Source: Chrysaora quinquecirrha (Eukaryota > Cnidaria > Scyphozoa > Semaeostomeae > Pelagiidae). From it: a stretch of DNA of 64,000 bases. This document shows, piece by piece, positions 11,400 to 22,796 of this stretch. The stretch's first letter is position 1; each line of letters starts with the position of its first letter. The notes beneath the pieces were generated by a model, which did not search any database, was not told the DNA's origin, and worked only from the letters and a program-made list of their open reading frames with translations. The position numbers and the translations under genes were made by a program. The stretch is taken from positions 586,433-650,432 of the forward strand of contig JACTAT010000341.1 of NCBI GenBank assembly GCA_014526335.1, written 5' to 3'.

Positions 11400-12039
11400 T
11401 TCTAACTTCACCTACTGTTTTTTTTAATTGAAAATTCGAATTTCCACCGTTAATCCGCCCCTAGCATTGCCTCGATTCCAATATTTCACACAGCCTTGAT
11501 TTCAAGAGCATGGGCGTGGCTTTCGTTAATAAAGGCCCTCTTCCTCTCAAATAATAACTGCTCTGCTGCTTCTCCTTCACAGAATAGCAGTCGTGATGCA
11601 TGATTTTAGATATTTTAACACCTTAACTATCAGTCTATCAGATGTGTAATCTTTTTGAAAATTAGCAGCAGTAAGTCTTGATGCACTGAATAGAATCTAG
11701 CTGCTACATGCGTATAACTGATGTCCGCCTTCTCCACTATCTATATGTGCTGTTTTACTGTTTGGAAGACTACAAATCTGTTTACTAAGCATATTGGAAG
11801 CGCTCTACCTCTAAAATGTTCTGCTCTGTCTTTTTTTTTCACCTCAGTAAGCAAGATAAAGGAAAACAGACAATTCAGCCAATGAAAAGGCCCCCAAATT
11901 ACATCGTACACTTAATATGGAACAAATCGTAAAAGATACAATGTTAAAAATATCAGAAATTAGATCAGCACCATCGAAAACCCCTGGTTACCAATCAGTA
12001 TGACATCTGTACCTTGCTGTTTTTTATATAAAAATCAGA
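11400..12039. other. Upstream flank of the Rep-like gene, end of the inner block
   Basis: AT-rich and without genes. The last 80 bp form the right arm of the imperfect inverted repeat that bounds the block. Confidence 0.4.
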
Positions 12040-12313
12040 CAATGCCTGCCAAAAGTCCTTGGAACACCCCCCCCCCCCAAATTTCACCAGAATAATACTC
12101 CTCTTCCTTTTCTTGATGGGAAAAACAGCCCCCTCACCCCCAAAACAATGTTGTTCGTATTTTGTACACTCTGAGCTTTCATAAGCTGCATCACGGGTTG
12201 TTGTGGGATATTCCAAACCGCAGGAAATCAACATTGTTTGAGGAGGGAGGGTTTCCAATGCTGCCAGTGGAGTGAAAATAGTCTAAGTGTTGCAAGACTT
12301 TTGGCAGGCATTG
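12040..12313. repeat. Tc1-type MITE, copy 2
   Basis: It starts CAATGCCTGCCAAAAGTCC and ends with the inverse, GACTTTTGGCAGGCATTG. It has the same orientation and interior as copy 1, with a longer C-run near the start, and is followed by TA. Confidence 0.85.
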
Positions 12314-14159
12314 TATATTATGGATTAAGTACTTTTTCCTAATGCCTAATTGTCTATTACATTGTCATCTGAAAGTATGTTTGTGTTTAATATTTTAGGG
12401 GAACTGCTGAGGATGAAAGAAAATCAGTTCCATATCGTACATGGTATGGGAACATGGTCGAAATGAAATCTTTGTTAAAACATCCAAGAATGGCAGTCTT
12501 TACTGTAACTGCAACAAAGACAACAAAAAGAAAGATTTTCGAATTATTGCAGATTGATCCCAAGAAAACAGCTGTGTTTGAAAAGAATCCAACCAAGGAT
12601 AACATTCGCTTTTCTGCTTCCCATGTTACCTCTGAATGAGTCTGTCAGAGATTTTTTGCTGTGCAACCAAAGAACTCCAAAATAAAGCAGAGAAATGCAG
12701 AGGGACTTTGATATATTGTACAACACGGAAACAATGCAGTCTTATTTATAATACAATGTTTCATGCACTGGGAGATGATATGTTTTTGAACAGAAAGCAG
12801 AATGCAAGATAACACTTAGTAGAAATGTTTCACGCAGGCACCCCCGATTAAGTGAAGCAGCATATAATGTCCCAGCTCACATCGGAGAATGGCCATATTC
12901 GCATTGTCATTTGTACAATTGCTTTTGGTATGGGCATTGACTGTCATTACCTTACAATTATTGTCCATTGGAGGCTCAAGTTTCTTAGACATCTATCTGC
13001 CAGAATGTGGGAGAGCAGGAAGGTCAGGTAAGGCTTGCACGTGTTATTTGCTACACAATGGGCTGCTAATGAAAAGAAGTGGGGAGGATATGAAAAATTA
13101 TGCTCATGCCACCAGATGCAGGCGTAAGGAGATCAGCTCAGTATTTCCCACAGGAGATGTTGCCCAAGTAGAGGAAAGTTCTTTTTGTGATATTTGTGTT
13201 TAAGATTGTGAATGTGGTGCATGTACCTTTGATTTTCAGTTTGTATCTTTAGAAGACCAATGAACATCCAGATCATATCAATACACATGCAGTAAAAAAG
13301 CACAGAAAGATTTGCTGAAGTGGAAGTTGAAGTCATATATGGAATCTCTGCTGCCAAATAACATTGAAGAGTGCACTACTGTTACTTTTCCGAATATTTT
13401 TATGAGTTTGGAAAAGGGCAAATAAGCCAAACACTGGAAAACAGTGATAAGATTAAAATAATACTATAAGAAGCTTCATTTTAAAGAAAAATTATCTTAT
13501 TTTTCTTAAAAACTATATATTCAGTCAGACATTCCACTGACCATCCTCAGAGTGAATACAAAAATTACAAGTTAAAATTTAAAAGCATATGTAAATTAAA
13601 GTTGCTATAGAAACAAAACAAAATCGTGCATACAATGAAGTCAATTGAAAAGTTTTAATGGTATAGATTTCTCTTGGGCATTCAGTGTAGGTTTTTCACG
13701 TTTTATTATCAATGCCTCTGCTCTTGTTCGAGTGTAATAATTACTCAATCTTTTGTCTTTCACAACAATTTCGAAATCTTCTCTGGTAACGTGATAAGAT
13801 ATTCACAATATCTGATGTGAAAAAATATGTTGAAACTTGAGGGGAATCCATGCAAACAATATTTTTTGGCACTCCATGATGTTTTTAATGATTTTGACTG
13901 TGACATAGGGGGTCTGAAATTGCATGAAGATATGGAAGAACGCCTTAATTCATATTGGATAGATATTGATGGGGAATTGGAACCAATAAGTGTTGAAAGA
14001 TCCTCATTTGTTGAACAGTTTGAATCAATGGACATTTCAGTTGATGACAGTGGAAATCAGGGTGATGCTAGTGCTTTGGTTGCACCTATTGTATCTAATA
14101 TTCTTTTTAAAAACCCTTGACAATATTGACAGGATTTAGAGCTAGTGACCACAAAAAGT

Positions 14160-14474
14160 AAGCAATGTATGGCTGACACACATTAAAGCATACTAAAGTA
14201 TTTACTCTAAATAGTTTTGATTGCATTTTGCAATCTTGTAGTTTCTCAGGGCCGTTTTAACATCGAGCCATGCTGTGCCGTTTTATACAGTCGTGCCAAA
14301 GTTGCGCCGTATCAAGCAAACTTCAAATGCGCATGCATAATACACACATTCGCACTCAGCAATTGATCCAAGATGGCCGCCAAACAACGTGGTTTATGTA
14401 ATACTGAAACCGTTCAAGATGATGATGAAATGTTTGTTGCTTCCTTGACTGGCTTCTCTTTTGGAAAGAAAAAT
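14160..14474. other. Junction between helicase and transposase remnants
   Basis: Contains CAAGATGGCCGCC at 14370, a possible start context with a short plus-strand reading MAAKQRGLCNTETV. I do not recognise the product. Confidence 0.3.
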
Positions 14475-15190
14475 TTAAAGTTTAGAACACGTAACAAGAA
14501 TGCACTCGTGGTGAACTGCTTTCAGGAACTCTGCTACAATGTATGTTTTCAATGCAGGATAGTTCCAAGCTGCTGACGCAATTTGCTTCAATGTACCTCT
14601 CACGAATATCTTAGCAAGGGATGTCAGAGTTGGAGGTAACTGTTGTTCTTTGGCTCCACTGCTCCATTCTGCACGAACAAACACAGGGGTAAATTTCTCC
14701 CCTACCTTGGATTGGAAATTATTCTTAGATAAAATTGTCTCCGTTTGAGGCATACAAGTAGTCTTATTATAAAAATCTCTTTTGCTGACATTCTGCAAAA
14801 CAGTCCTGGAACATTCCACATTTTCACTTTCTTTCCTATTCTGTGTGCCACGCCTAGGCCATGACCATGTAAACGAGAGCTCAGGGATGCCCTTTGTTCT
14901 TTGTTTGTATCAACAGTATTAATTCGCTAAGCAGGGCTTTTCGTTTTCAAGGAAAAACCTTTATTTGTACACAATGCACGATAAGTTCTTTCCAAATCTC
15001 ATCTAACTCTTTTAATTTCTGCTTCAACGATTTTCTTTTCTTAAAAAGACCTTGTCATTGACGACAAATGTACCGAGATACTTGATAGTGAACAAAGAAG
15101 TTTAGGTCTTCCAATTCCGATAAAACTTTAAAATCTGCTTTACTGTCAACCAAATTGCGTTTATTCGACTTTTCAAGTGGTGTAAAACAG
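14475..15190 (-). pseudogene. N-terminal part of the zinc-finger transposase-like gene of element A
   Basis: A minus-strand reading from about 15150 gives ELEDLNFFVHYQVSRYICRQ followed by a basic coiled-coil-like stretch KKRKSLKQKLKELDEI. A later exon (14819-14475) reads TSLAKIFVRGTLKQIASAAW and then LKTYIVAEFLKAVHHEC. The RGT.KQIA.AAW block is also present in element B at 20.2 kb in the gene starting next to that element's left end. I know this family as multicopy proteins with an N-terminal CCVCAG-type Cys cluster. The catalytic region is absent in this copy, so element A probably needs a transposase supplied elsewhere. Confidence 0.55.
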
Positions 15191-15362
15191 AATATAAAAA
15201 TAGGTATTGACATCCTGCACCAAAGCTAATTTAAACTACTTTACATCGAATGATTTGCCAGTAATTTTTGTGCATAAATTTTCAGTGTTTTGCTGGATTT
15301 TTGTCATGGAAACAAGATTATTTATTTAGAATAATGGGCTGGTTATCAGGCTAGACAGTGGT

Positions 15363-15689
15363 CAACTGACTCCTTGGCGGTACTCATATTACATTTGGTG
15401 GAGGCATTTATAAAGATATTCAGATGTTAGTTCCCATTGAATTTATGGTTAAATCCTGGCTAAAATGACATTACCAAACTACTGGCAATTTAGGCCTAGG
15501 CACTAAAGTTAATTATGCAACTTCAATTGCATTTAGCTTGAGGAAACTATAGCAAGGCTACCAGGCCTAATTTCGTTATCAAAAGATGAAGAAGTTGTCG
15601 ATCAGGAATATTTCCAAGCCTAAATGTTTCGACTTTCTGAAGAAGTTCTTCCATTCTGTTGAACAGAGTGGGCACAGGTGTTTATTCTA
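15363..15689. other. Spacer right of element A
   Basis: No gene or repeat recognised. Confidence 0.4.
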
Positions 15690-15900
15690 CAACCTCCCCA
15701 GATTATTGTGCGTGAGCAAGTTTTTCTAGGCATGGACACTCTAGTCTCACTGCCGACAGGGTATGACAAATCTTTGATATTCCAGATTCTGCCATGGTTA
15801 CTTTCAAAGAAGAATCCAGCATTTGGCACCCTTTGGTTTGCTCACTGTTGAATGCATCTAATAAATGGGTTAAGAAGCATAGGTGTCCCTGTGGGTGTTC
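15690..15900 (+). pseudogene. Third RecQ-like helicase fragment (motif I region)
   Basis: Reads IIVREQVFLGMDTLVSLPTG, then YDKSLIFQILPWLLSKK. This is the Q-motif to motif I region of a RecQ-type helicase with the P-loop changed from GKS to DKS. No further motif is legible downstream except a possible KRR-rich stretch, so only a short fragment survives. It lies outside both elements A and B. Confidence 0.5.
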
Positions 15901-15969
15901 TGGGAAAAGATGTCGGCCTAGTATCCCATGATGTTGATGAGAGACGAAATGAAAGCAGAAAGACAAAGA

Positions 15970-17416
15970 GGAGAATAATGATGATGCTGTTGCGGATACT
16001 CACCCTGCCAAAATTGCAAGGATCAGGTTTTGGAAACAGTTTTTGCATTGGTTCCTTTTAGGTTTTGGTTTACAGTTCTTCATCTTTGAAAAACAAAATT
16101 TGGCCCAATGAAGTAATGCTAGTGGCTCTACTCTAATAAAGCCCCCCCCCCCATTTCTGAAATGAAAAGGAGTTTAACATGTCAGCCTCACCAGTTTGGT
16201 GCTAAATCTGTTAAACCCATACATAATATCTCTTATTTATTCTACAACACATTTTGTCCTTGCGTATTTATAATTTGATATTAATATGTGATTCAGAAAT
16301 TTTGGATTGTCATATCAAATCAGATTACCACATTCACATTACCACATTACACTCTTAGGGACTTGCAACAGTTGTCTTAAATAAAATGAAGAGACAACTT
16401 GTACTGAACAGCTTGCAGCTGGATATGCAGACAGTTTTCGTTCAGCAGCTGTCACCTTTGATAAAAATTTTTGACAAATAGTAGAAAAGATACCAATATT
16501 GTTTTCAACTTCTTGTGGTCGGGTCTTATTTCTAACTTGTGGTTAAGCAAGGTCAACACGTCTTATGAATAATTGATAAGGGGCTGTTCAGAACAAGTCA
16601 ACTTGTTCATTCTATCAAAGATGACTTGGGCAAGTCCAACACTCTTATGAGTTTAGTAAAACTTGGATACTACCTGACAATAATACATTATGTTTTGTGT
16701 TTATGGAAAAAGCCCAAAACAGCAAATAGAGGGATATACAAAGAACAAAGTACAATGATGAAGTTGTTGATCTTAAACCTCAATATTCTGTTGTTTTCAG
16801 TACTTCTCACTCCCTGGCATTAATGTATGAAGCTTGTTATGTTGGTTAGCTTTTAGTCAGTTGGTAGTTTCAGTTTCCTTGTAGGGTTTGTAGTAAGTTA
16901 CCTAGTAAAGTAGTTTTAGATTATCATTATTTACAGGAACTTCCATGTTATCAAAAGAAATTTCAGACTGCACTTGTGGTCTGATTCAAAATGGGGAATG
17001 TGCTTAAGTGTACAGCCACTCAGAGTATATAGTTACATCTTCAGTTGCTGTAAAGAAATTACTTTTGGGAGATATTTATCTAAATGGTGTTGTTCCCTGT
17101 GTCATCTATGAAGCAGATTGTTTAGTTGAATGAGGAACCATGTAAGTGGTAATTGTTCTTGTAAATTTTGTGTAATGTCTTATCAGTGTTAGATTATTAA
17201 ATCAGTGATAGTTTGATATTTTTGTAATTGAAGCAGTATCAATAATGTAAACATAGATAGTTTGTGATACCGACACTTTTGAGTAGACCATATAATATAA
17301 AATGGTTGACAAGTCATATTTATAGACTCTTCGAGGATATCGAATGAAGATCCAATATTTATTGATTGAGCGCTCCTGTTTTCATTCTGAGTTGAGTAAG
17401 AAAAAAGAAACACATA
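15970..17416. other. AT-rich spacer
   Basis: Contains a C13 run at about 16142-16154 and short open frames without family resemblance. Nothing else is seen. Confidence 0.4.
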
Positions 17417-19309
17417 CAGGTATATGTACCTCAAAACAACATGGTACCTCAAAACATACATTGGCATTTGTTGTTTCATAATTTTCCTTGAATAACATGA
17501 AATTCGGAACTGATTGTTGTTTCTTATAAACAACACTAATATCGTTCTGGAAAAACATTAACAATCGGCTTATCCGCTGTATTTTAATGAAATCGGGCCT
17601 AAGATGATAACTGATGCTGGGCTTAACGATCTGACTTTTTTACAGAAAAGCCCATAAAACCAGAGAATATGGATTTAAGTTTGCAAGTTTGATGTTTTTT
17701 AATTGTTAAATGTCTAATATTTGCCATATGGTGTCAAGCATTCCTAAAGATTCTGATAACTCATAATAATTCAATCAGGAGCAGGTGCCAAGAAAAGTGT
17801 CATCAGTGTATGTTTTGAGGTACACAAAGATAAAGAGCTTGAGTCATTTTATTTCAACAAGAAGTTGCTGTGTAAACCCAGTGCAGATGAATGGAGCAAA
17901 GAAAAGCGACAGTGCAGTAATCAAACAGTAATAACAACAAACAACAATAGTAACTCAACGCTGGAGTAAAGTTTATTGTGTTCTGTTTCCTAGCTTGTTC
18001 AATGCAGACTAAGAAGAAGCTGCTTTCGGTCCATGTTTTAACAGCATCAAAGTGATTTTTCAAGTTGTTGTATTTTGGTACTTCAAGTCTGTTGAACTTC
18101 TGCCTACTGGGATCACATCAAGAGGGCCTGCAATGAAATCTTCCAACTTGAAATGAGTATCATCAGGTGGTAGATGCTCAGGGGTAGCTTGTAAACGAGT
18201 ACCAAAGCCAGACTTTGATTTCAAACACCTCATCAGGATAGTGTGCACAGGACCATCTACATCTACAAGAAATCTTCTGAGGACTTTAGCAACATACAAG
18301 ACCATTGATTTCTTTCCTGGATACACTACTCCGTACCATTTACCCACTATTTGATCTTCTGGGGTCAAGGATTCAAGGCTCTTCCATACATGCTGTAGCT
18401 GAGACACTGCAGGTGCACTTTGTGATTTGTCCTTCTCAGGGATTTCCATAGTCATGTCTGATTCATCTACTAAATCAGTGTCACTTTCCGATTCATCAAA
18501 AGACTCCAGAGAAGCATCGTCGGATTCTTCCTCCTCACTGGTGTAATTACCCTTGGTGTGATATTTGAGCTTTTTAGATGCACCTTTCTTTAATGTTGCT
18601 GCTGTATCATATCTGGCTTTTTGCCATCCATTTTACAGGCAGCTTTGCTACACACGGATCGTAAAATCGAATGGCATGATGGACACTCTTTTAATCCAGC
18701 AGCAAGACACTTTTCTTTGTTGCAGACACTTTTATTGTCATTATTTTTCAAGACAAATTTGGCGCCAAAATTGCATGATGAGGAGGCCAGAGCAATGTGC
18801 AACCTTATAATCATGTTCTATCTTCAATTTAGGCCTGAACCTGAATCTACAATACTATACTTCAAAGTAACAGTAAAAATGTTTATACTAATGCCAGAAG
18901 AAGTTGATTTGCGTGCAAATTAAATCATTATACTCAAAAGATGTGTGATTTACTTTGTTTAACAGCTTACGTGGAAACTCTATGCAACCTCAACCTCCTT
19001 TTTTCCATCAGTTTGTGTTCAATAGATTGTTTTGATTAAGTTAACAAAAAATAAACAATGTGGGAGCAACAGAATAGAAATTATGGACAAAAATGTCTAT
19101 GTATGTTTTGAGGTACATAATGAAAATAAAGACTAACTTTTAACAGTAGATAAAAATGTCATTTTTCACAATAGAAAATTTAAACATTCAGGGAAGAAAT
19201 TTTATCAGATAGGAGCATACGTTGCAACAAAAACTCACACGATAAATATTTTCTTCAAGATATTATACGAAAAGTAAATTTCATGTACTTTTTGAGGTAC
19301 ATATACCTG
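17417..19309. mobile_element. TA-flanked inverted-repeat element (Tc1/pogo type ends)
   Basis: The left end reads CAGGTATATGTACCTCAAAA after a TA. The right end is the exact inverse before a TA. The same core, GTACCTCAAAACATAC, recurs at 17444 (direct), 17808 (inverse) and 19101 (inverse). The copy pair at 17444 and 19101 can be extended to about 40 bp of inverted similarity. The ends and TA duplication suit Tc1/mariner or pogo/Tigger elements, but the reading frames inside do not show a recognisable DDE domain. It ends just 4 bp left of the target duplication of element B. Confidence 0.65.
18060..18814 (-). pseudogene. Cys-rich protein gene inside the TA element, unknown function
   Basis: The minus-strand frame 18814-18590 reads CNKEKCLAAGLKECPSCHSI followed by LRSVCSKAACKMDG, a run of CxxC-type pairs that looks zinc-binding. 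A shifted frame continues with an acidic stretch (SEEEESDDASLESFDESESD). The frame to 18060 reads QIVGKWYGVVYPGKKSMVLY and KLEDFIAGPLDVIPVG, which resembles a small beta-barrel tail seen in other invertebrate mobile-element proteins. The frame change near 18610 may be a frameshift or an intron. I do not know its function. Confidence 0.45.
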
Positions 19310-19472
19310 TAATGAATATTATTAGCCTGCATGCAGATTGAAACCTCTACAAAGGAAGTAAGAGTCTGCAAATCAATGAAAGAAAGCTTGCCAAGCTCTC
19401 TGATTTAATTTGCTAAAATTACTGTATGCAATCTAATATATGCACTTAATGTTGCATTGTGCATTCCATAAA

Positions 19473-21170
19473 ATGGCTGCCAGACTTAATAGTTGTTGTG
19501 TTTGTGCTGGAAAGAAATTACGATACCGACTGATCGTAATCTTATTTGTGGTAAATCAAAAGCAGTTGATGATATAATAAATTTGCCTTTTGAAGTTGTT
19601 TTAACATCTGACTGTGTGCAGGACTTCTCTTGTGAAATTGAAAAAAAGAAAGATGCTGGAAGAAAAACTTCAGCAGATCACAATTGAATTAACAGATAAC
19701 TATTTTAATCTGAATTCGAAAGACCTTGACAACAAAGAACAATATTGTTTTTCCAGGTAAGCAAATATCAATCATCTTCGTTGACGTTTTTTGATGTTTG
19801 TAGAGAAATCAAAAGTCGAAGCAATTTCCAACCTGTGCTGTGCTGTGGACACCCTTCAGCAACTTTTGGTGGTGCAGCACAGCTCATTTCGATGTGGAAG
19901 TGTAAAAAAATAATAAAATGGATTGTTTTTAAACTTTTTATGTCTTTTATCTAGCTGTAATAAAATATCTTAAAATCTTATATTTTGTATCAATTTTTTC
20001 CATGTAGCCCAGACAGGAGAAATTTTTACTGTGTCAGCTCTTCAACAACAGTGAAAAAAGCCAAAAGCCATCCCAACAAGATGACCTAGCTGCCAAACGC
20101 AAGAAGGCACCAAATGAATGTCCAGGAACAGTTGAAATTCAATGGAGTAAAGAGCGAAGAAAAAATTTTACCAGATGTTATAGCACCACTTGGAAAAATG
20201 CTCTGCAGAGGAACATTCAAACAAATCTCAAGAGCTGCATGGCAATGCAAACTCACTAAAAATTATTTGTTTGAAGAAGTTGGGACAGAAATTCACGAAG
20301 GGAGTATATCAATGTATCTAAAGAAATCAGAAAAGCCTGGCAAAAAGTGTACTGATAGTTGCCTCGGAAAAACAGACAAGAACAGTATGTTGGATTTTTC
20401 TTTTCTTTTTCAAGGAGTTGGAAGTGAAGGTACCCTTTTTGTTGTTGGTTCTGAGGACAGCTTCCTTGAACAAGAATGATAAGGAGAATAAATGGTTACC
20501 AACTGTGGGCATAGCAGCTGCAGTGTGTTTAAAATAAATCAAGAAACATGACAGCTGTCCAGCTTCTAATTGCAATACTTCTCAGACATTCAGGATTTAT
20601 GGTAAGTCTGAAATTTTCTCTCGCATGGATGAGAAAAGTGCAATAGTATAGTATAATAATAAAAATTTGTTTACTTTATTTTGTGTTATAAAAAGTTATA
20701 TTTTTTGTGCTGGTCAAAAGTTTTAGAAAATATTCAATTTTAGCCATATATAAGTAAAATGATAGGGCATTAAAAATGTTTTCAGGCTTGATGCCAAAAG
20801 ACTATTCGAATTATTGTGAAAATATGGTAAAATCAATCTATTTAAAACAAGAACCTGATGAAATTTTTCCTTTCAACTTCACACATATTGTGAACATTAA
20901 CTTTTTGTACTAAGCACACACAATTCTATGTCTCTGATTCTTAACAATCTTATTTTGACTTTTTTGCAGTCATGTCTTAGCAGAATGCAAGCACTTTACC
21001 TTATGCATTTGCATACATGTTTCAACAAAATCTTACCCTGTTTCGAAAAGGGCATGATCAGAAAATTCTTGACAAAGTGTTTAATGAGGGATATAGAAGA
21101 ACTGCTCTTTGTGATAGAGAAATCATTGCAATTGAAAATGATTGCAGTGCTGCTGCTCTAGCACAAGTAA
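19473..21170 (+). pseudogene. Zinc-finger transposase-like gene of element B, N-terminal exons
   Basis: The ATG at 19473 opens MAARLNSCCVCAGKKLRYR, the CCVCAG-type Cys cluster typical of this family. A frameshift follows, then ICGKSKAVDDIINLPFEVVL. An exon near 20040-20479 carries LGKMLCRGTFKQISRAAWQC, the counterpart of the block in element A. The next (20500-20600) reads WLPTVGIAAAVCLK, then in a shifted frame MTAVQLLIAILLRHSGFM up to a GTAAG donor. The exon near 21030-21170 reads FRKGHDQKILDKVFNEGYRR and ends at another GTAAG donor. Several frameshifts are present. The C-terminal half lies at 45.2-46.4 kb. I infer a transposase role from position and co-occurrence with the ends, because the catalytic residues cannot be identified here. 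Confidence 0.55.
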
Positions 21171-21290
21171 GTCAATAAAATCTTCAGACTTATTTTCCTT
21201 TGAACATTTGTAAACATTTTTGCCTTGGGACTTACATTACTTGTCTGAAAAGGTTTGAATTTGAAGTACGAGAAAACATGTCAATGATGT

Positions 21291-21331
21291 TTATAGTAGT
21301 TTATAGTAGTTTATAGTAGTTTATAGTATAC
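21291..21331. repeat. Short tandem repeat, unit 11 bp
   Basis: About four copies of TAGTTTATAGT in a row. Confidence 0.9.
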
Positions 21332-22221
21332 ATATTTCATGGTGAAACTTTGGCAAATCAATGTATATACCAAACTATATAAGAAAAATGGAATTTGCAC
21401 AAACTTTGCAGATTGTTTGCTTTATTGTTTTCTCCGCATTTGGAAGTATGCCAAGATTTTGTGCAAATTTGCAAAGCAAAAACTGTTGCAAGCTGAAAGA
21501 AAACTTTGCAATGCATAAAGATAGCATTATGCAAACTTGTTACTTGATTACTTGCTGGAGAGTTTGAATATCTTTCCTGCAAATTGGAAATTGAATATGT
21601 TTCAATATGTTGGTTTGAATATGTTTCCTGCAAATTCAGATGATTATGACAATAAAACCACTATTATCAAGCTAGCAGAAAAGTTTTTTCTTGGCAAAAC
21701 CAAAAGTCAATTTTTTTAATAAGCAACTGGTCAGTAAGCAACTACGTGTGTTGAAATGATTGAGGGTGTAAAATTTCTCCCCAGCGATTTTTCATTGTCA
21801 AATCCTTTATAGAATTTCAAACTTTTAACGCCTATAAAATCAATATCTTGAAGACTTCTTTTGCCTCAACACTAAAAAGAAGGTGCTGAATTCGAATCTG
21901 AAGTTGAAATTTCTCTATGAATTAATTTTCAATTGTTTTAAAACGAGGCCCTTAGTTGATATGTTCTATTGTCTCCATTGCTTTTATATATATCAAAATA
22001 TTTTACTTTTCTGAACTTAAATCTTGGTTACATCACCACTGGGTACTTCATGCATGCCTCTATTAAAAACTATATATCTAGTACAAAAGTAACTGTTTAG
22101 TCTACTGTATCTAATCTGTTTCTACACAGTTTGGAAATGGAATCACAAAATGTTTCTTTGATTCAGCAACATTGATGTAAGCACATGCTTTTATTATTAT
22201 CTTGATGTCTACAGCCATAAG
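21332..22221. other. AT-rich interior of element B
   Basis: No family-like reading. The region has many TTTGCA/TGCAAA words but no clear periodicity. Confidence 0.4.
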
Positions 22222-22745
22222 TTATTTTCCTAGCCTGCAATGGTTCAAATGGTTGATGCATTCTCCTGGCAGTACCCTCCCTAACTTTTCAAATTTCAAT
22301 CTTTCAATACTTTGTAAGAACATCCCAACTGTGAAGTATTTTCTGAATGTTGCCATGCTTTCTGTTGTTTGATTGCATCCATCATGTAGTGTCACAACTT
22401 CAACAAAAGTTAAAACTTTGAACAAAGTGGGATTTATGAACCTATTACCATTATCATGCAGCTGATTTACTGGGCAGTTGATGTATTTCCTAGTGTTGTG
22501 TGTAAGGACTCGTGTGAATTTCTCACAAAAAGTTCTTTTAAATACGGGGGAGCAAGACCATTTAGGATTTAAAGACCATAATCTTGGTCTCAGAATCAAT
22601 CAGTTCTTTGATTGTTTTCCAACCAAGATGTCTGATTATTGGTGCAGCTTCAGCGTCATAGCTGCTTTCAGTAACTATTCTGGCTGCTCTATTTTAAAGT
22701 TTCTGCAAGCCGCAAATTTCTGTGGAATTACAGCAACCCCAAACT
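22222..22745 (-). pseudogene. LINE reverse-transcriptase C-terminal tail
   Basis: The minus-strand reading gives VWGCCNSTEICGLQKL, a stop, then NRAARIVTESSYDAEAAPII and RHLGWKTIKELIDSETKIMV. LQKLQNRAARIVT plus HLGWK is the signature of the region after the RT palm in CR1/L2/RTE-type LINEs. Multiple stops follow. It lies immediately left of element C. Confidence 0.7.
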
Positions 22746-22796
22746 GAACAGCAGTATCGGAAATTTGATTATACTCCTGTATAAATTGATTAAGTA

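Larger units (their letters stand above)
7557..12313. mobile_element. Tc1-type composite in the helicase intron (two MITEs flanking a Tc1 transposase and a Rep gene)
   Basis: Two direct copies of a roughly 270-bp MITE lie at the ends. The outer edges abut TA on both sides (7555-7556 and 12314-12315), the usual Tc1/mariner target. Just inside the two copies, about 76 bp form an imperfect inverted repeat (TCTGAAATTTATATC at 7821 against its inverse ending at 12039), including a perfect CGATGGTGCTGAT / ATCAGCACCATCG pair at exactly equal distance (63 bp) from the two edges. The block holds a Tc1 transposase (+) and a Rep-like gene (-). Whether it moved as one unit or was built by successive insertions cannot be settled here. 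Confidence 0.55.
7039..14120 (+). pseudogene. RecQ-like superfamily II helicase gene of element A, split by a transposon-filled intron
   Basis: The start ATG at 7039 opens MAANRLCFPNIDSPEFDEAI. Motif I is intact as SAPTGYGKSLIF, and motif II reads EVDEAHCVVHW at 7462-7494. A donor at 7494 joins in phase to an acceptor at 12398, giving GTAEDERKSVPYRTWYGNM and motif III FTVTATKTTKR. Later pieces give motif V, IRIVICTIAFGMGID, and motif VI, CGRAGRSG (near 13000-13035). A Cys-rich stretch CRRKEIS...FCDIC matches the RecQ zinc-binding region. A C-terminal YVET...ALHDVFNDFDCD tail is shared with the helicase of element B. Stops and frameshifts after 7190, 7300, 7415 and 12640 show decay. The role would be 3'-5' DNA unwinding during transposition. 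The exon phase is preserved across the 4.9-kb intron, so the insertions did not destroy splicing. Confidence 0.75.
6856..15353. mobile_element. Element A: TAGCCTG-ended DNA transposon encoding a RecQ-like helicase
   Basis: The left end reads TAGCCTGATAACCAGCCCAT, continuing TATTCTAAA. The right end is its inverse, giving a 36-bp terminal inverted repeat with one or two mismatches. The 9 bp just outside, GACAGTGGT, are identical on both sides (6847-6855 and 15354-15362), which is a direct trace of insertion. The helicase gene starts 183 bp inside the left end on the plus strand. The N-terminal part of a zinc-finger transposase-like protein lies inside the right end on the minus strand. The 8.5-kb length is inflated by a 4.8-kb insertion in the helicase intron. 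Element B shares the end sequence, duplication size and gene plan. I recall a described helicase-encoding Academ lineage (AcademH) that may be the nearest named group; this needs a search. Confidence 0.85.

Noticed and set aside
7557..12313. Reading the direct 270-bp repeats as LTRs of a retrotransposon, because they begin TG and end CA near their edges.
   Set aside because: Each repeat has its own inverted ends and the outer flanks are TA. The interior has no gag or RT, and Tc1-type MITEs explain them better.
16142..16154. C13 run.
   Set aside because: A lone homopolymer with no associated feature.
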